DNA from: Versatilivorator sp963663845
GTDB lineage: Bacteria > Acidobacteriota > Terriglobia > Versatilivoradales > Versatilivoraceae
Direction of reading: 5' to 3'
Length of the DNA: 64,000 bases
Assembly (NCBI GenBank): GCA_963663845.2
Contig: OY760650.2
Span: forward strand, 4,650,001 to 4,714,000
The notes under the pieces are model-generated. The model did no database searches, was not told the DNA's origin, and worked only from the letters and a program-made list of their open reading frames with translations. Shown one piece after another: positions 17,881 through 30,423 of the stretch. Position numbers and translations under genes: made by a program. Within the stretch, counting starts at the first letter, position 1; each line of letters opens with the position of its first letter.

Positions 17881-19338
17881 TCAGATCCGGTGCTTCAGGT
17901 AGACCGTGCGGAGTTCCGAGTAGAAGTCGATGGCCACGCTGCCCTGCTCCCGATAGCCGGTGCTGGAGGCCTTGGTGCCTCCGAACGGCAGTTGGTACTC
18001 CACTCCGGCCGAAGGCAGGTTGACGATGATCAGGCCGGCTTCGATGCGGTTGATGTAACTGAAGGCCTGATCGATCCTGTTGGTCATGATCGATGCCGAC
18101 AGCCCGAACTCGACCCGGTTGGAGAGCTCGATGGCTTCGTCGAGGTCCTCGACCGGAAAGAGAGCCAGCACCGGTCCGAAGATCTCTTCCCGGGCAATCC
18201 TCATGTCCGGCGACACCTCGGAAAAGATGGTGGGCTCGACGAAGTAGCCCTTGTCCCATTCCGGGCCGGTCAGACGGCGGCCCCCGCACAGCAGCCGCGC
18301 TCCTTCCTGCCGGCCGATCCTGATGTAGTCCAGGACGGTGTTCATCTGGTTCTCGTCCACGCAGGGTCCCATCTCGATTCCCTTCCGCAGACCGTCGCCG
18401 ACTTTCAGCTTCCCGGTTTTCTCCACCAGCAGCCCTACGAATTCGTCGAAGACCGGCTTCTCCACCAGGGCTCGACTGGTGGCGGTGCATTTCTGCCCGG
18501 TCGAAAAGAATGCCCCGTTGACCACCACGTCGGCAGCCTGGTCGAGATCGGCGTCCCGGAGCACGATGGTGGGGTTCTTCCCGCCCATCTCCAACTGAGT
18601 CTTGATCCCCCGAGGGGCCGTCCGGCGCTGGATCCCGTTGCCGACCTCGCAAGACCCGGTAAAGGAGACCGCCTTGACCAGGGGATTGGCGATCAGCTCA
18701 TCGCCGATCACTGCCCCGGACCCGGTGACCATGTTCAGCACGCCCTTGGGCACACCCGCCTCCTGCAGCACCTCGACCACCCGCACCGTGCACAGCGGCG
18801 CCAGGGAAGCCGGCTTGATGGCCAGGCTGTTTCCGGCAACCAGCGCCGGGGCCATCTTCCAGACCGGAATGGCAATGGGAAAATTCCAGGGCGTCAGCAG
18901 CGACACCACGCCCAGCGGCTTGCGGAAGGTATAGCCGAACACGCCCTCCCGTTCCGAGGGGACCGTCTCGCCGCTCAGCCTGGCGCCTTCGGCCCCGAAA
19001 TAGCGCAGGATGTTGACGGCGCGGCCCACTTCCCCGCGGGCTTCCGGCAGCGTCTTCCCCTCTTCCCGGGTCATCTCGGTGGCCACCTGCCCGGCCCGCT
19101 TTTCCAGCAACTCGGCGGACCGCATGAGGATGGCGCCGCGCAAGGGAGCCGGCATCTCGGCCCAGGCCGGCTGAGCCCGGCCGGCGGCCTCCAGAGCCTG
19201 CCTTACGTCAGACGCCGCGGACGCCTGGTAGCGCGCCACCACTTCCTCGGTGTTGGCGGGATTGACGCTCTCGAACGTTTTCCCGGACGAGCTTTGCACC
19301 CACTCCCCGGCAATGAAGTTTCCGAAAGTCTCCGACAT
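17881..19338 (-). CDS. NAD(P)-dependent aldehyde dehydrogenase (2-oxoglutarate semialdehyde type)
   Basis: 485 residues. Complete ALDH: cofactor-binding TPWNFPIAIPVWKMAPALVAGN, catalytic Glu in LEMGGKNP (~residue 252) and catalytic Cys in FFSTGQKCTATSR (~287), then REEIFGPVLALFPVE. The GQKCTATSR signature and overall sequence resemble 2,5-dioxovalerate/alpha-ketoglutaric semialdehyde dehydrogenases of sugar-acid catabolism, which oxidise the semialdehyde to 2-oxoglutarate. No sugar-acid genes are adjacent, so the substrate is an inference. ATG 19338 follows GGAGGG. It lies 65 bp upstream of the disrupted gene on the same strand. Confidence 0.88.
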   Translation of the reverse strand: MSETFGNFIAGEWVQSSSGKTFESVNPANTEEVVARYQASAASDVRQALEAAGRAQPAWAEMPAPLRGAILMRSAELLEKRAGQVATEMTREEGKTLPEARGEVGRAVNILRYFGAEGARLSGETVPSEREGVFGYTFRKPLGVVSLLTPWNFPIAIPVWKMAPALVAGNSLAIKPASLAPLCTVRVVEVLQEAGVPKGVLNMVTGSGAVIGDELIANPLVKAVSFTGSCEVGNGIQRRTAPRGIKTQLEMGGKNPTIVLRDADLDQAADVVVNGAFFSTGQKCTATSRALVEKPVFDEFVGLLVEKTGKLKVGDGLRKGIEMGPCVDENQMNTVLDYIRIGRQEGARLLCGGRRLTGPEWDKGYFVEPTIFSEVSPDMRIAREEIFGPVLALFPVEDLDEAIELSNRVEFGLSASIMTNRIDQAFSYINRIEAGLIIVNLPSAGVEYQLPFGGTKASSTGYREQGSVAIDFYSELRTVYLKHRI

Positions 19339-19532
19339 GCTTCCCTCCGATCATGGCTCGACGGCACCTTTCTTGCGGTGTCCGGCCGCCGTTTCAGCAG
19401 CGGCGGCCCATCTTAGTTTCGGGTCAGGGCTTTGTCAATCTTGTGGTATGATTCACCCATACGACAGAAGATCATCCACCGATTCCGGCCCGCACTCATA
19501 CTGACAAACTATTGAAAATAAGGGGTTTGTTG

Positions 19533-21407
<1,875 letters not shown>

Positions 21408-21719
21408 CAAAGCCCCCCCGCACCACCCGCAGCCGCGAAGGCGGCGATTGGGGTGCGCCGTCGCGGAAAGCAAAGCCTGTCCAAGATCATCCAGACCCCC
21501 TGAGCAACGACTCCAATTACGCACGCCTGCAGTCCCCGCGGTCAACCGGAACCGGGTTTCAAACCCTTCATTATCAAGGGGGAGACACGATAGGCACGCC
21601 GGATTTTCCCATGGAATCGGGCCTCTGCGAGGGGTTTGCGGGGATGAACCGAGTGCACAACATCTGGTTGCCCGTCAGGCGAAGAGTCCATCATTTTGTG
21701 CAAAAAACGGTGATAATGC

Positions 21720-21747
21720 TTGACACGAAACCTCACCGGCGTAAAAT
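21720..21747 (+). promoter_or_regulatory. Predicted nrdJ promoter
   Basis: TTGACA (21720-21725) and TAAAAT (21742-21747) with a 16-bp spacer. This leaves a leader of about 130 nt before nrdJ. The leader was checked for cobalamin-riboswitch B12-box and NrdR-box sequences and neither was seen. The rest of the 480-bp gap 21408-21887 holds only a short GGGTTTCAAACCC hairpin. Confidence 0.6.
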
Positions 21748-21887
21748 GCCTCTCACCAAAGCGAACGGACGGACCCATAGTTTTTTCGGGCTCGAATCGG
21801 TACCGGTCCCACCACCGAAGGCCAGCCTGACGGGCAGATTACCTGCCTGCATTCCATTGTCCTGATAGAGGATCAAGGAGACGTTCC

Positions 21888-24579
<2,692 letters not shown>

Positions 24580-24646
24580 TCCGCCATTCGTTCCCTTCGG
24601 AATCCAACCGGGACTCGCTGAAGATCCCGGTCTCACCCCACTCGAC

Positions 24647-24991
24647 CTATCCCGGCGGCCAAGCCATCTGCCGGCCTCCCAGCAGGTGCAGATGGATATG
24701 AAACACCGACTGGCCGGCGTCGGGGCCGGTATTGAACACCGTTCGGTAGCCCGACTGCCGATGGCCCAGCCGGCGAGCCAGATCCCGCGCCACCATCACC
24801 AGGTGCCCCAGGCGCTCGCGGTCTTCCCGCCCCGCCTCCTCCAGGGACCCCAGGTGTTTCTTGGGAATGACCAGCAGGTGGGTGGGCGCCTTGGGGCTGA
24901 TGTCCTCGAACGCCAGGGCCAGGTCGTCCTCGAACAGGACCTTGGCGGGGATCTCCTTCCGAATGATCTTGCAAAACAGGCAGTCTGACAT
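24647..24991 (-). CDS. HIT-family nucleotide-binding protein
   Basis: 114 residues. N-terminal MSDCLFCKIIRKEIPAKVLFE with a paired CxxC, and the histidine triad HIHLHLL near the end: the HinT branch, which hydrolyses adenosine phosphoramidates and acyl-adenylates. The start follows GGAGAG. It lies 30 bp downstream of prmC in a prfA-prmC-HIT run, and is convergent with nrdJ. Confidence 0.93.
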   Translation of the reverse strand: MSDCLFCKIIRKEIPAKVLFEDDLALAFEDISPKAPTHLLVIPKKHLGSLEEAGREDRERLGHLVMVARDLARRLGHRQSGYRTVFNTGPDAGQSVFHIHLHLLGGRQMAWPPG

Positions 24992-25021
24992 CGGTTTCTC
25001 TCCTGTTGGCTCCTTGTCCCG

Positions 25022-25873
25022 CTAAACCCTTCTCGCCGAAACCACCCTGGGGATCCCGTTCAAGTCGCCGGTGACGCCCAGCAGCTCCCAGCCGCGTCCC
25101 AGCAGGCCGCAGACGGCCTCCTGCATGCTGTAGCCGATCTCCACAATCAGCACCCCGCCCGGCCTGAGCCGGACGTGAGCTTGAGCCAGCAGCCGGGCGT
25201 AGAGACTGGGCGCTCCCTCCTCTCCGACAAGCGCCAGCCGCGGCTCCCAATCCCGCACTTCCTTCTGCAGTCCGCTCAACTCCTCCGGGCCCACGTAAGG
25301 AGGATTGGAGACCACCGCGTCGAGCTGCCCCTCGCCCAGCCGGAGGCTCAAGGGCTTCAACAGATCCCCCTGCAGAAAGGCGATCCTGCGCCCCACGCCG
25401 TGACGGGCCGCATTCCGCCGCGCAACCTCCAGGGCCGCCTCCGACAAGTCCGTCGCCCAGACCCGGGCCCGCGGGAGCGCCACGGCCAGACTGACCGCCA
25501 GGCACCCGGAGCCGGTCCCCACGTCCGCCAGCTTCAGACCGCCGTCCTCCAGGTGCTCCAGCGCCGCCTCCACCACGAACTCCGTCTCGGGCCTCGGAAT
25601 GAAAACCGCCGGAGACACTTCGAAAAGCAACCCGCGAAATTCCTGCTGACCCAAAATGTACTGGAGCGGCTTTCCCCGACAGCGTTCCCGGACTCTGGCG
25701 AAAAAGACCTGGCCCAACGATGGATCGACCTCATCCCGATGATGGGCCAAAAGAGAGCTGCGCGTCTTCCCCAGGGATTGCGCCAGCAGGATTTCGGCAT
25801 CGACCCTGGAGTTGACCACGGCGTGCCGGGTCAGTTCCTCACAAGCGGCGGCGAGGGCTTCGAAAACCCGCAT
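25022..25873 (-). CDS. prmC: Release factor glutamine-N5 methyltransferase PrmC
   Basis: 283 residues. The N-terminal helical domain is followed by PLQYILGQQEFRG, FIPRPETEFVVEAAL, SAM-binding LADVGTGSGCLAVSLAVALP and catalytic VSNPPYVGPEEL, with the family's GWELLGVTGDLNGIPR near the C-terminus. PrmC methylates the GGQ glutamine of RF1 and RF2, both encoded in this window (prfA just upstream, prfB at 4430). Adjacent prfA-prmC is a common bacterial order; the gap is 68 bp. Confidence 0.95.
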   Translation of the reverse strand: MRVFEALAAACEELTRHAVVNSRVDAEILLAQSLGKTRSSLLAHHRDEVDPSLGQVFFARVRERCRGKPLQYILGQQEFRGLLFEVSPAVFIPRPETEFVVEAALEHLEDGGLKLADVGTGSGCLAVSLAVALPRARVWATDLSEAALEVARRNAARHGVGRRIAFLQGDLLKPLSLRLGEGQLDAVVSNPPYVGPEELSGLQKEVRDWEPRLALVGEEGAPSLYARLLAQAHVRLRPGGVLIVEIGYSMQEAVCGLLGRGWELLGVTGDLNGIPRVVSARRV

Positions 25874-25941
25874 GGCGAATGGAAGGAGCGGAGTGGCCGG
25901 TCGTTTCGGTGGCCGGACCGCAGACCGCCGGCCTGGTGCTC

Positions 25942-27027
25942 TTACTTGCGAACCGACTCCACTTCCCTCTTCAGGTCTTCGGCCTGGAAATGGCTCGCCA
26001 GGGCATCGATCACCGGGGTCAGGCTCCCATCCATGATGCCGTCGAGCCGATGAAGGGTCAAACCGATGCGATGATCGGTCAATCGGTTCTGGGGAAAGTT
26101 GTAGGTTCGGACCTTCTCGCTTCGGTCCCCGCTTCCTACCTGGCTCCTGCGGTCCTGGGCGATGGCCTGGCGCTGTTCTTCCATGGCGATGTCGTAGAGT
26201 CGGGAGCTGAGCACTCGCATGGCCTTGGCCCGATTCTTGATCTGGGACTTCTCGTCCTGGCAGGTCACCACCAGCCCGGTAGGCAGGTGGGTGATGCGAA
26301 CGGCCGAATAGGTGGTGTTGACCGACTGCCCACCGGGCCCCGAGGAGCAGAACCGGTCGATGCGCAAGTCCTTTTCGTCAATGCCCACGTCCACCCGGTC
26401 GGCCTCCGGCAACACGGCTACCGTAACGGCCGAGGTGTGCACCCGCCCACTGGCCTCGGTGGCCGGCACCCGTTGGACCCGGTGGACTCCGCTTTCGAAC
26501 TTCAGCTTGCGGTAGACGTTCCTGCCCTCGATGATGGCGATCACTTCCTTGAGCCCACCGGCTCCGGATGGACTGGAGGACATCATTTCCACCCGCCAAC
26601 CCTGCGATTCCGCATAGCGGCAGTACATTCGAAAGACTTCCTGAGCAAAGAGGGTGGCTTCGTCGCCCCCGGTTCCCGCCCGGATCTCCAGCAGCACGTT
26701 CTTTTCGTCGTCGGGGTCCCTGGGCAGCAAGAGCACCTTCAGTTGCCGTTCACAGGCCTCCAGGGCGCGCCCGACCTCGGAAGCTTCCTCCTGGGCCAGT
26801 TCCTGGAGCTCGGGCTCGAAATGGGCGTCCCGGGCGACCTGCCTGGCATCTTCCAGACTCACCTGGAGCGCCTTGTACTCCCGGAACTTCTCCACCACCG
26901 GAGTCAGGTCCCGGTGCGCCTTGGCATGCTTCCGATAGGTGGCCGGATCGGCCAGGACCTCGGGATCTCCAAGCAGACGAGTGACCTCCTCGTAGGTCGC
27001 TTCCAGTTGTGCGAGTTTGTCCAGCAT
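25942..27027 (-). CDS. prfA: Peptide chain release factor 1
   Basis: 361 residues, standard length. The PxT-type anticodon region (VPATEASGRVHTSAVTVAVLP) recognises UAA/UAG, and SGPGGQSVNTTYSAVRITH carries the GGQ hydrolysis motif. GTGGDEATLFAQEVFRMYCR is also typical. ATG 27027 follows GGAGGT. It heads the prfA-prmC-HIT run. Confidence 0.97.
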   Translation of the reverse strand: MLDKLAQLEATYEEVTRLLGDPEVLADPATYRKHAKAHRDLTPVVEKFREYKALQVSLEDARQVARDAHFEPELQELAQEEASEVGRALEACERQLKVLLLPRDPDDEKNVLLEIRAGTGGDEATLFAQEVFRMYCRYAESQGWRVEMMSSSPSGAGGLKEVIAIIEGRNVYRKLKFESGVHRVQRVPATEASGRVHTSAVTVAVLPEADRVDVGIDEKDLRIDRFCSSGPGGQSVNTTYSAVRITHLPTGLVVTCQDEKSQIKNRAKAMRVLSSRLYDIAMEEQRQAIAQDRRSQVGSGDRSEKVRTYNFPQNRLTDHRIGLTLHRLDGIMDGSLTPVIDALASHFQAEDLKREVESVRK

Positions 27028-27206
27028 GACGCACCTCCGAGACGGCCGAGACCGCCGGCGTCAAGAGCTTGACTGAAAGGGTGCTGAAAAACTGCGGCCT
27101 CTACGGGCGGGGGCCTCGGGATGGCGCGGGATGCGGGGAGGAGCCCCTCTATTCGGGCCGGAAGATCGAAATTGCGGGAGTGGGAGTCGGTGGCGGACAG
27201 CGCCGC

Positions 27207-27419
27207 CTAGTCCAGGCCGGCGCGCAGGCCGTATTTTCTTTGAAATCGTTCCACTCGCCCGGCCGTATCCACCAGTTTCTGCTTGCCGGTGAAGAAGGGA
27301 TGACACTTGGAGCAGATCTCCAGGCGGATATCGCCCTTGGTGGAACGCGTCTTGAAGGTTTCCCCGCAGGCGCAGGAAACGGTCACCTCAACATACTTCG
27401 GATGAATTTTCGGTTTCAT
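27207..27419 (-). CDS. rpmE: 50S ribosomal protein L31
   Basis: 70 residues from ATG 27419 (MKPKIHPKYVEVTVSCACGE); earlier in-frame codons add no conserved sequence. The cysteines in SCACGETF and ICSKCHPFFTGKQ make it the zinc-binding (C+) type of L31, which bridges the subunits. It ends FQRKYGL. Its own promoter lies at 27461-27489. Confidence 0.95.
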   Translation of the reverse strand: MKPKIHPKYVEVTVSCACGETFKTRSTKGDIRLEICSKCHPFFTGKQKLVDTAGRVERFQRKYGLRAGLD

Positions 27420-27460
27420 GGCAGGGACCGATCGGAGCACACCCGTTTGAACCACGGCAG

Positions 27461-27489
27461 ATTATAAGGTCCGGGCAGACGCTTGACAA
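27461..27489 (-). promoter_or_regulatory. Predicted rpmE promoter
   Basis: On the minus strand, TTGTCA (27484-27489) and a perfect TATAAT (27461-27466) with a 17-bp spacer, about 42 bp upstream of the rpmE ATG. The remaining divergent gap to the HU gene (27490-27819) contains no other clear feature. Confidence 0.75.
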
Positions 27490-27819
27490 ACAAAATCTGG
27501 ATAGCTCATTTCCCACTGAACCATGAACCTTCAGCCGCAAGCGCGCAACCACAGCCTGGGTCAGTGAATCCCTGTTGCATTTTATGGGCTAATCCCTTAT
27601 TTTCTATGTATCTATGTCTGCCGGAAGGGTGGACCGACCAGCCGGGCCAAGGCGGTTCAGCGGTCCGTTCGGCGGACCGGAGGTGACAGTCGGAAGGAAG
27701 GTTCCGGCAGGCATCGACCCGACGTGGAGGATTGGAAGGGGTCCCGACAATCCCTCCAAAGGGTGCGCGATCGGAATTCCGTCTCGGAGGCAATCCCGAA
27801 ACCGTTGCAAGGAGCAACC

Positions 27820-28101
27820 ATGACCAAAGCAGACCTGGTGGACGAAGTATCGCGGGCGACCGACCTCAGCCGCAAGGACTCGGAGGTGATCGTGGAGGCC
27901 CTGTTCGACAGCGTGGTGAAGGCGCTCAAGAACAGCGACAAACTGGAGGTGCGTGGTTTTGGAAGCTTTAGAATCCGGAAGCGCAAAGCCCGCCAGGGAA
28001 GAAATCCCAAGACGGGCGAGAAGGTCGACGTACCCGAAAAGAAAGTGCCTTACTTCAAGCCCAGCAAAGAGTTGAAAGATCTCATCAACCTCGGTTCCTA
28101 G
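27820..28101 (+). CDS. HU-family DNA-binding protein
   Basis: 93 residues from ATG 27820, preceded by AAGGAG. MTKADLVDEVSRATDLSRKDSEVIVEALFDSVVKAL and VRGFGSFRIRKRKARQGRNPKTGE are the HU/IHF core with the DNA-intercalating beta-arm (RNPKTGEKVDVPEKK). It compacts the nucleoid by bending DNA. HU and IHF-alpha cannot be told apart securely. The TAG stop (28099-28101) lies inside the left end of a 250-bp inverted-repeat element, exactly as at prfB. Confidence 0.92.
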   Translation: MTKADLVDEVSRATDLSRKDSEVIVEALFDSVVKALKNSDKLEVRGFGSFRIRKRKARQGRNPKTGEKVDVPEKKVPYFKPSKELKDLINLGS

Positions 28102-28347
28102 CCCGCATTTCTCACCAGGGGGCATGATCATGGCGCAGTAATTTTTCCCTCGGCGCGTGCTCGTGAGCGAAGAGCGTAGCGGTTTCTACGGTCGAGCGAG
28201 CATGGACGCGCTGAGGGGAAAAGGACAAGCCAGGGCATGCCCAGCGCCGTCTGTTATCCACAAACCCTTTATATGTAGCCCATCAAGGTGCTGAAGACCA
28301 TTGACTTTTGTCCTGCCTCCAGCGACCTGGTGAGAAATGCGGGCCAG
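28098..28347. mobile_element. 250-bp inverted-repeat element, family A, copy 2
   Basis: Same length as the copy at 5543, in the same orientation. The left end is CTAGCCCGCATTTCTCACC... at 28098-28119 and the right complement is at 28326-28347. The inner hairpin arms (TTTTCCCTCGGCGCGTGCTC and CGAGCATGGACGCGCTGAGG) and the core GAAGAGCGTAGCGGTTTCTA are retained with scattered changes. It begins at the HU stop codon, and its right end lies 22 bp from the 3' end of the convergent TPP-enzyme gene. Confidence 0.85.
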
Positions 28348-28368
28348 CCCAGACACCCTACAACGATC

Positions 28369-30009
28369 TCAAACCCTTCTTCCCGAACGGCGCAAGGGAT
28401 GGGACCGCAGCCAAGTGATGGCCTCCGTCAACTGATCGCCGTCGTCTCTCAGGGGCACTTCGATCACCGTGGGCCGGCGAGCCGCCAAGGCCTCCGCCAG
28501 GACACCTTTGAAGTGGCCGAGGTTCTTGACACGCGTGCCTTCGGCGCCAAAGGAACGGGCCATTTCGGCGAAGTCGGGATTGGCCAGATCGGTGTCGATG
28601 ACGCGGCCCTGGTGATGCTTCAACTGGGACCCCTTGATGGCCGTCAGAGCCTGGTCGTTGACCACCACGGCAACCAGGGGAATGTCGTATCTGACGGCTG
28701 TCGCCAATTCCGGCACACCCATCAGGAAGCCTCCGTCTCCACTGAAGCAGACCACCGGCTTGTCGGGACAGCCTATGCTGGCGCCGATGGCGGCCGGATA
28801 GGCATAACCCAGGGCCACGCCGATGCAGGGATAGAGAAACCTCCGGGGGCGGTCGACCGGGTACTCGTCAAAGGCCGAATACCCGATGGAGTGCACGTCC
28901 ACCGACAATAGGCCGTCCTGCGGAAGCACTTGCCGGATGTCGCTCAGCAGAGGCAGGGGCCTTTGGGCCGCAAACCGGGCTCGGGGGACCTCCAGCGCCT
29001 GTTCCCATCGCCGCGGACGCGGCTCCACTTCCTCCGCCAGCCCTTGCAGCGCGGCTTTGAGATCTCCGACCACCCCCAGCTCGCAGGGATACTCGCTGCC
29101 GATCTCGCGCTCGTCCTCATCCAGTTGAATGAGGGGCCGGGGCAGCTCGAGGCGCCAGTTGTTGGTATCGATCGAGGTAAAGCGGCACCCGATGGCCAGG
29201 GTGGCGTCGGCCGCCTTCAAAGCCTCCCCGGCCAGGTAGCCATTGGAGCCTCGCAACGCCAGGGGATGGTTTTCATCCAGCGCCCCCTTGGCGCACCGGG
29301 TCACCACCACCGGCGCCTGAATCTTCTCGACCAGCCGGCGCAGCTCGGCCTGAGCGCCCGAATGGATGACCGCCGACCCCACCAGGCAGACGGGCCGGCG
29401 GGCCCGGTCGATCCTGCGGGCAGCCGCGCTCAAGTCACCGGAGGCGGGGGCCGGGCAGCGCGATCCTCGGACATGCTCCGGGACCGCGGGGTCTCCGTCG
29501 GCCCTCACCACGTCCATGGGAAATTCGAGCACCGCCGGACCCGGCCTCCCGCTCCTCATGGCCCTGAAGGCCCCTTCCACGACCTCGGGGATCTCTCCGA
29601 CGGTGCGGGCGATGGCTCGATACTTGGTGATGGGCTCGAAAAACTTCATCTGGTCCAGGCCGTGGAACATCTTTGCCGGATGCTTGTCGTAAAACCTGGA
29701 ATCGCTTTGCCCGGTGATCAGCAACACCGGCACGCAATCGGTATGGGCCTCCAGAATACCGGTAGAGGCATTGCTGGCCCCGGGCCCCGGCACCGTCAAG
29801 GCCACGCCCACTTCCCCGGTGGATCGGGCGAACCCGTCCGCCATCTGGGTGGCGGCATATTCGTGCCGCACCAGGTAGTGGTCGATGGAACCCTCCCCGC
29901 AGCGCAACAGGGAGTCGTAGATCTCCAGGTTCTGGGTTCCCGGCATGCCGAAGACGGCACGGACGCACTGGGCCTTCAGGCACTCGATCAGCAGGTCTCC
30001 ACCCTTCAA
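28369..30009 (-). CDS. Thiamine diphosphate-dependent enzyme (acetolactate synthase-like)
   Basis: 546 residues from TTG 30009, which has AAAGGAAAG upstream; the frame runs further back into a repeat region without homology. It carries the three TPP-enzyme domains: PYR (VRHEYAATQMADGFARSTG with the conserved Glu), the central domain (VCLVGSAVIHSG, KGALDENHP), and PP with the GDG motif (VVCFSGDGGFLMGVPELATAVRY...VVVND). The acetolactate synthase/benzoylformate decarboxylase family is certain; the reaction is not. No regulatory subunit or branched-chain genes are nearby, so a biosynthetic IlvB role is unlikely. Confidence 0.82.
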   Translation of the reverse strand: MKGGDLLIECLKAQCVRAVFGMPGTQNLEIYDSLLRCGEGSIDHYLVRHEYAATQMADGFARSTGEVGVALTVPGPGASNASTGILEAHTDCVPVLLITGQSDSRFYDKHPAKMFHGLDQMKFFEPITKYRAIARTVGEIPEVVEGAFRAMRSGRPGPAVLEFPMDVVRADGDPAVPEHVRGSRCPAPASGDLSAAARRIDRARRPVCLVGSAVIHSGAQAELRRLVEKIQAPVVVTRCAKGALDENHPLALRGSNGYLAGEALKAADATLAIGCRFTSIDTNNWRLELPRPLIQLDEDEREIGSEYPCELGVVGDLKAALQGLAEEVEPRPRRWEQALEVPRARFAAQRPLPLLSDIRQVLPQDGLLSVDVHSIGYSAFDEYPVDRPRRFLYPCIGVALGYAYPAAIGASIGCPDKPVVCFSGDGGFLMGVPELATAVRYDIPLVAVVVNDQALTAIKGSQLKHHQGRVIDTDLANPDFAEMARSFGAEGTRVKNLGHFKGVLAEALAARRPTVIEVPLRDDGDQLTEAITWLRSHPLRRSGRRV

Positions 30010-30167
30010 TGGTCTTTCCTTTCCGATCCGACCCCTGAACCGAACCGAGTTCTGGGCCAGGACCAATCCCGGCGGATTATACCACCGCCATCCTCCCGGC
30101 CCGGGCCGGGGCGCCGCCCGGGGCCAGGCCTCCCGATCTTCCGAGCCGGCCTTCGAGGTCGCGGCAG

Positions 30168-30318
30168 GACCATCCCACGCTACCCAGGCTCGCCGTGGGG
30201 GCGTCCCTTGTGGGCGCCCCAGGCGCGGCGCCGGCCGGGCGAACGGGAACAACCGGGCAACCACAAGGAAGGGCAACCACATGGGTTGCCCCTACAATGG
30301 GATTCAGCGTGGGATCGC
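30168..30318. repeat. Inverted-repeat element, family C, copy 2
   Basis: It is bounded by ATCCCACGCT (30172-30181) and AGCGTGGGAT (30306-30315). Its reverse complement shares TGTAGGGGCAACCC, TTGTGGTTGCCCGGTTGTTC and the flank GGGTAGCGTGGGATGG with the copy at 13283-13429. It fills the divergent gap between the TPP enzyme and the second Nramp-like gene. Confidence 0.65.
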
Positions 30319-30423
30319 CTCCGACGTCGCGGCTGGGACTGTTGCAAATTTGGCCAAAAAGTGATTGACTTGGCCCGCCCGATCTCAGGGGCCGACTCAA
30401 CCCCAAACCCACAAGGATTCACC

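Noticed and set aside
17816..18652. Long minus-strand frame running upstream of the disrupted gene over the aldehyde dehydrogenase
   Set aside because: It overlaps the ALDH gene in another frame with no homology, and the GTG at 17815 with a strong ribosome site is the proper start.
19400..19532. TPP riboswitch before thiC
   Set aside because: The conserved CTGAGA and ACCTGATCT-type cores are absent from the upstream region.
21781..21815. A tRNA-like 3' end: GGGCTCGAATCGG followed by GGTCCCACCA
   Set aside because: The stems of a T-arm and acceptor do not pair, and no matching 5' acceptor strand or anticodon arm is found upstream.
21408..21887. Cobalamin riboswitch or NrdR boxes before nrdJ
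   Set aside because: No B12 box (GCCACTG-like) or paired NrdR consensus was seen, only a promoter.
28930..30423. A 500-codon plus-strand N-terminal extension of the second Nramp-like gene
   Set aside because: It is the antisense of the TPP-enzyme gene plus a repeat; the true start is ATG 30424.
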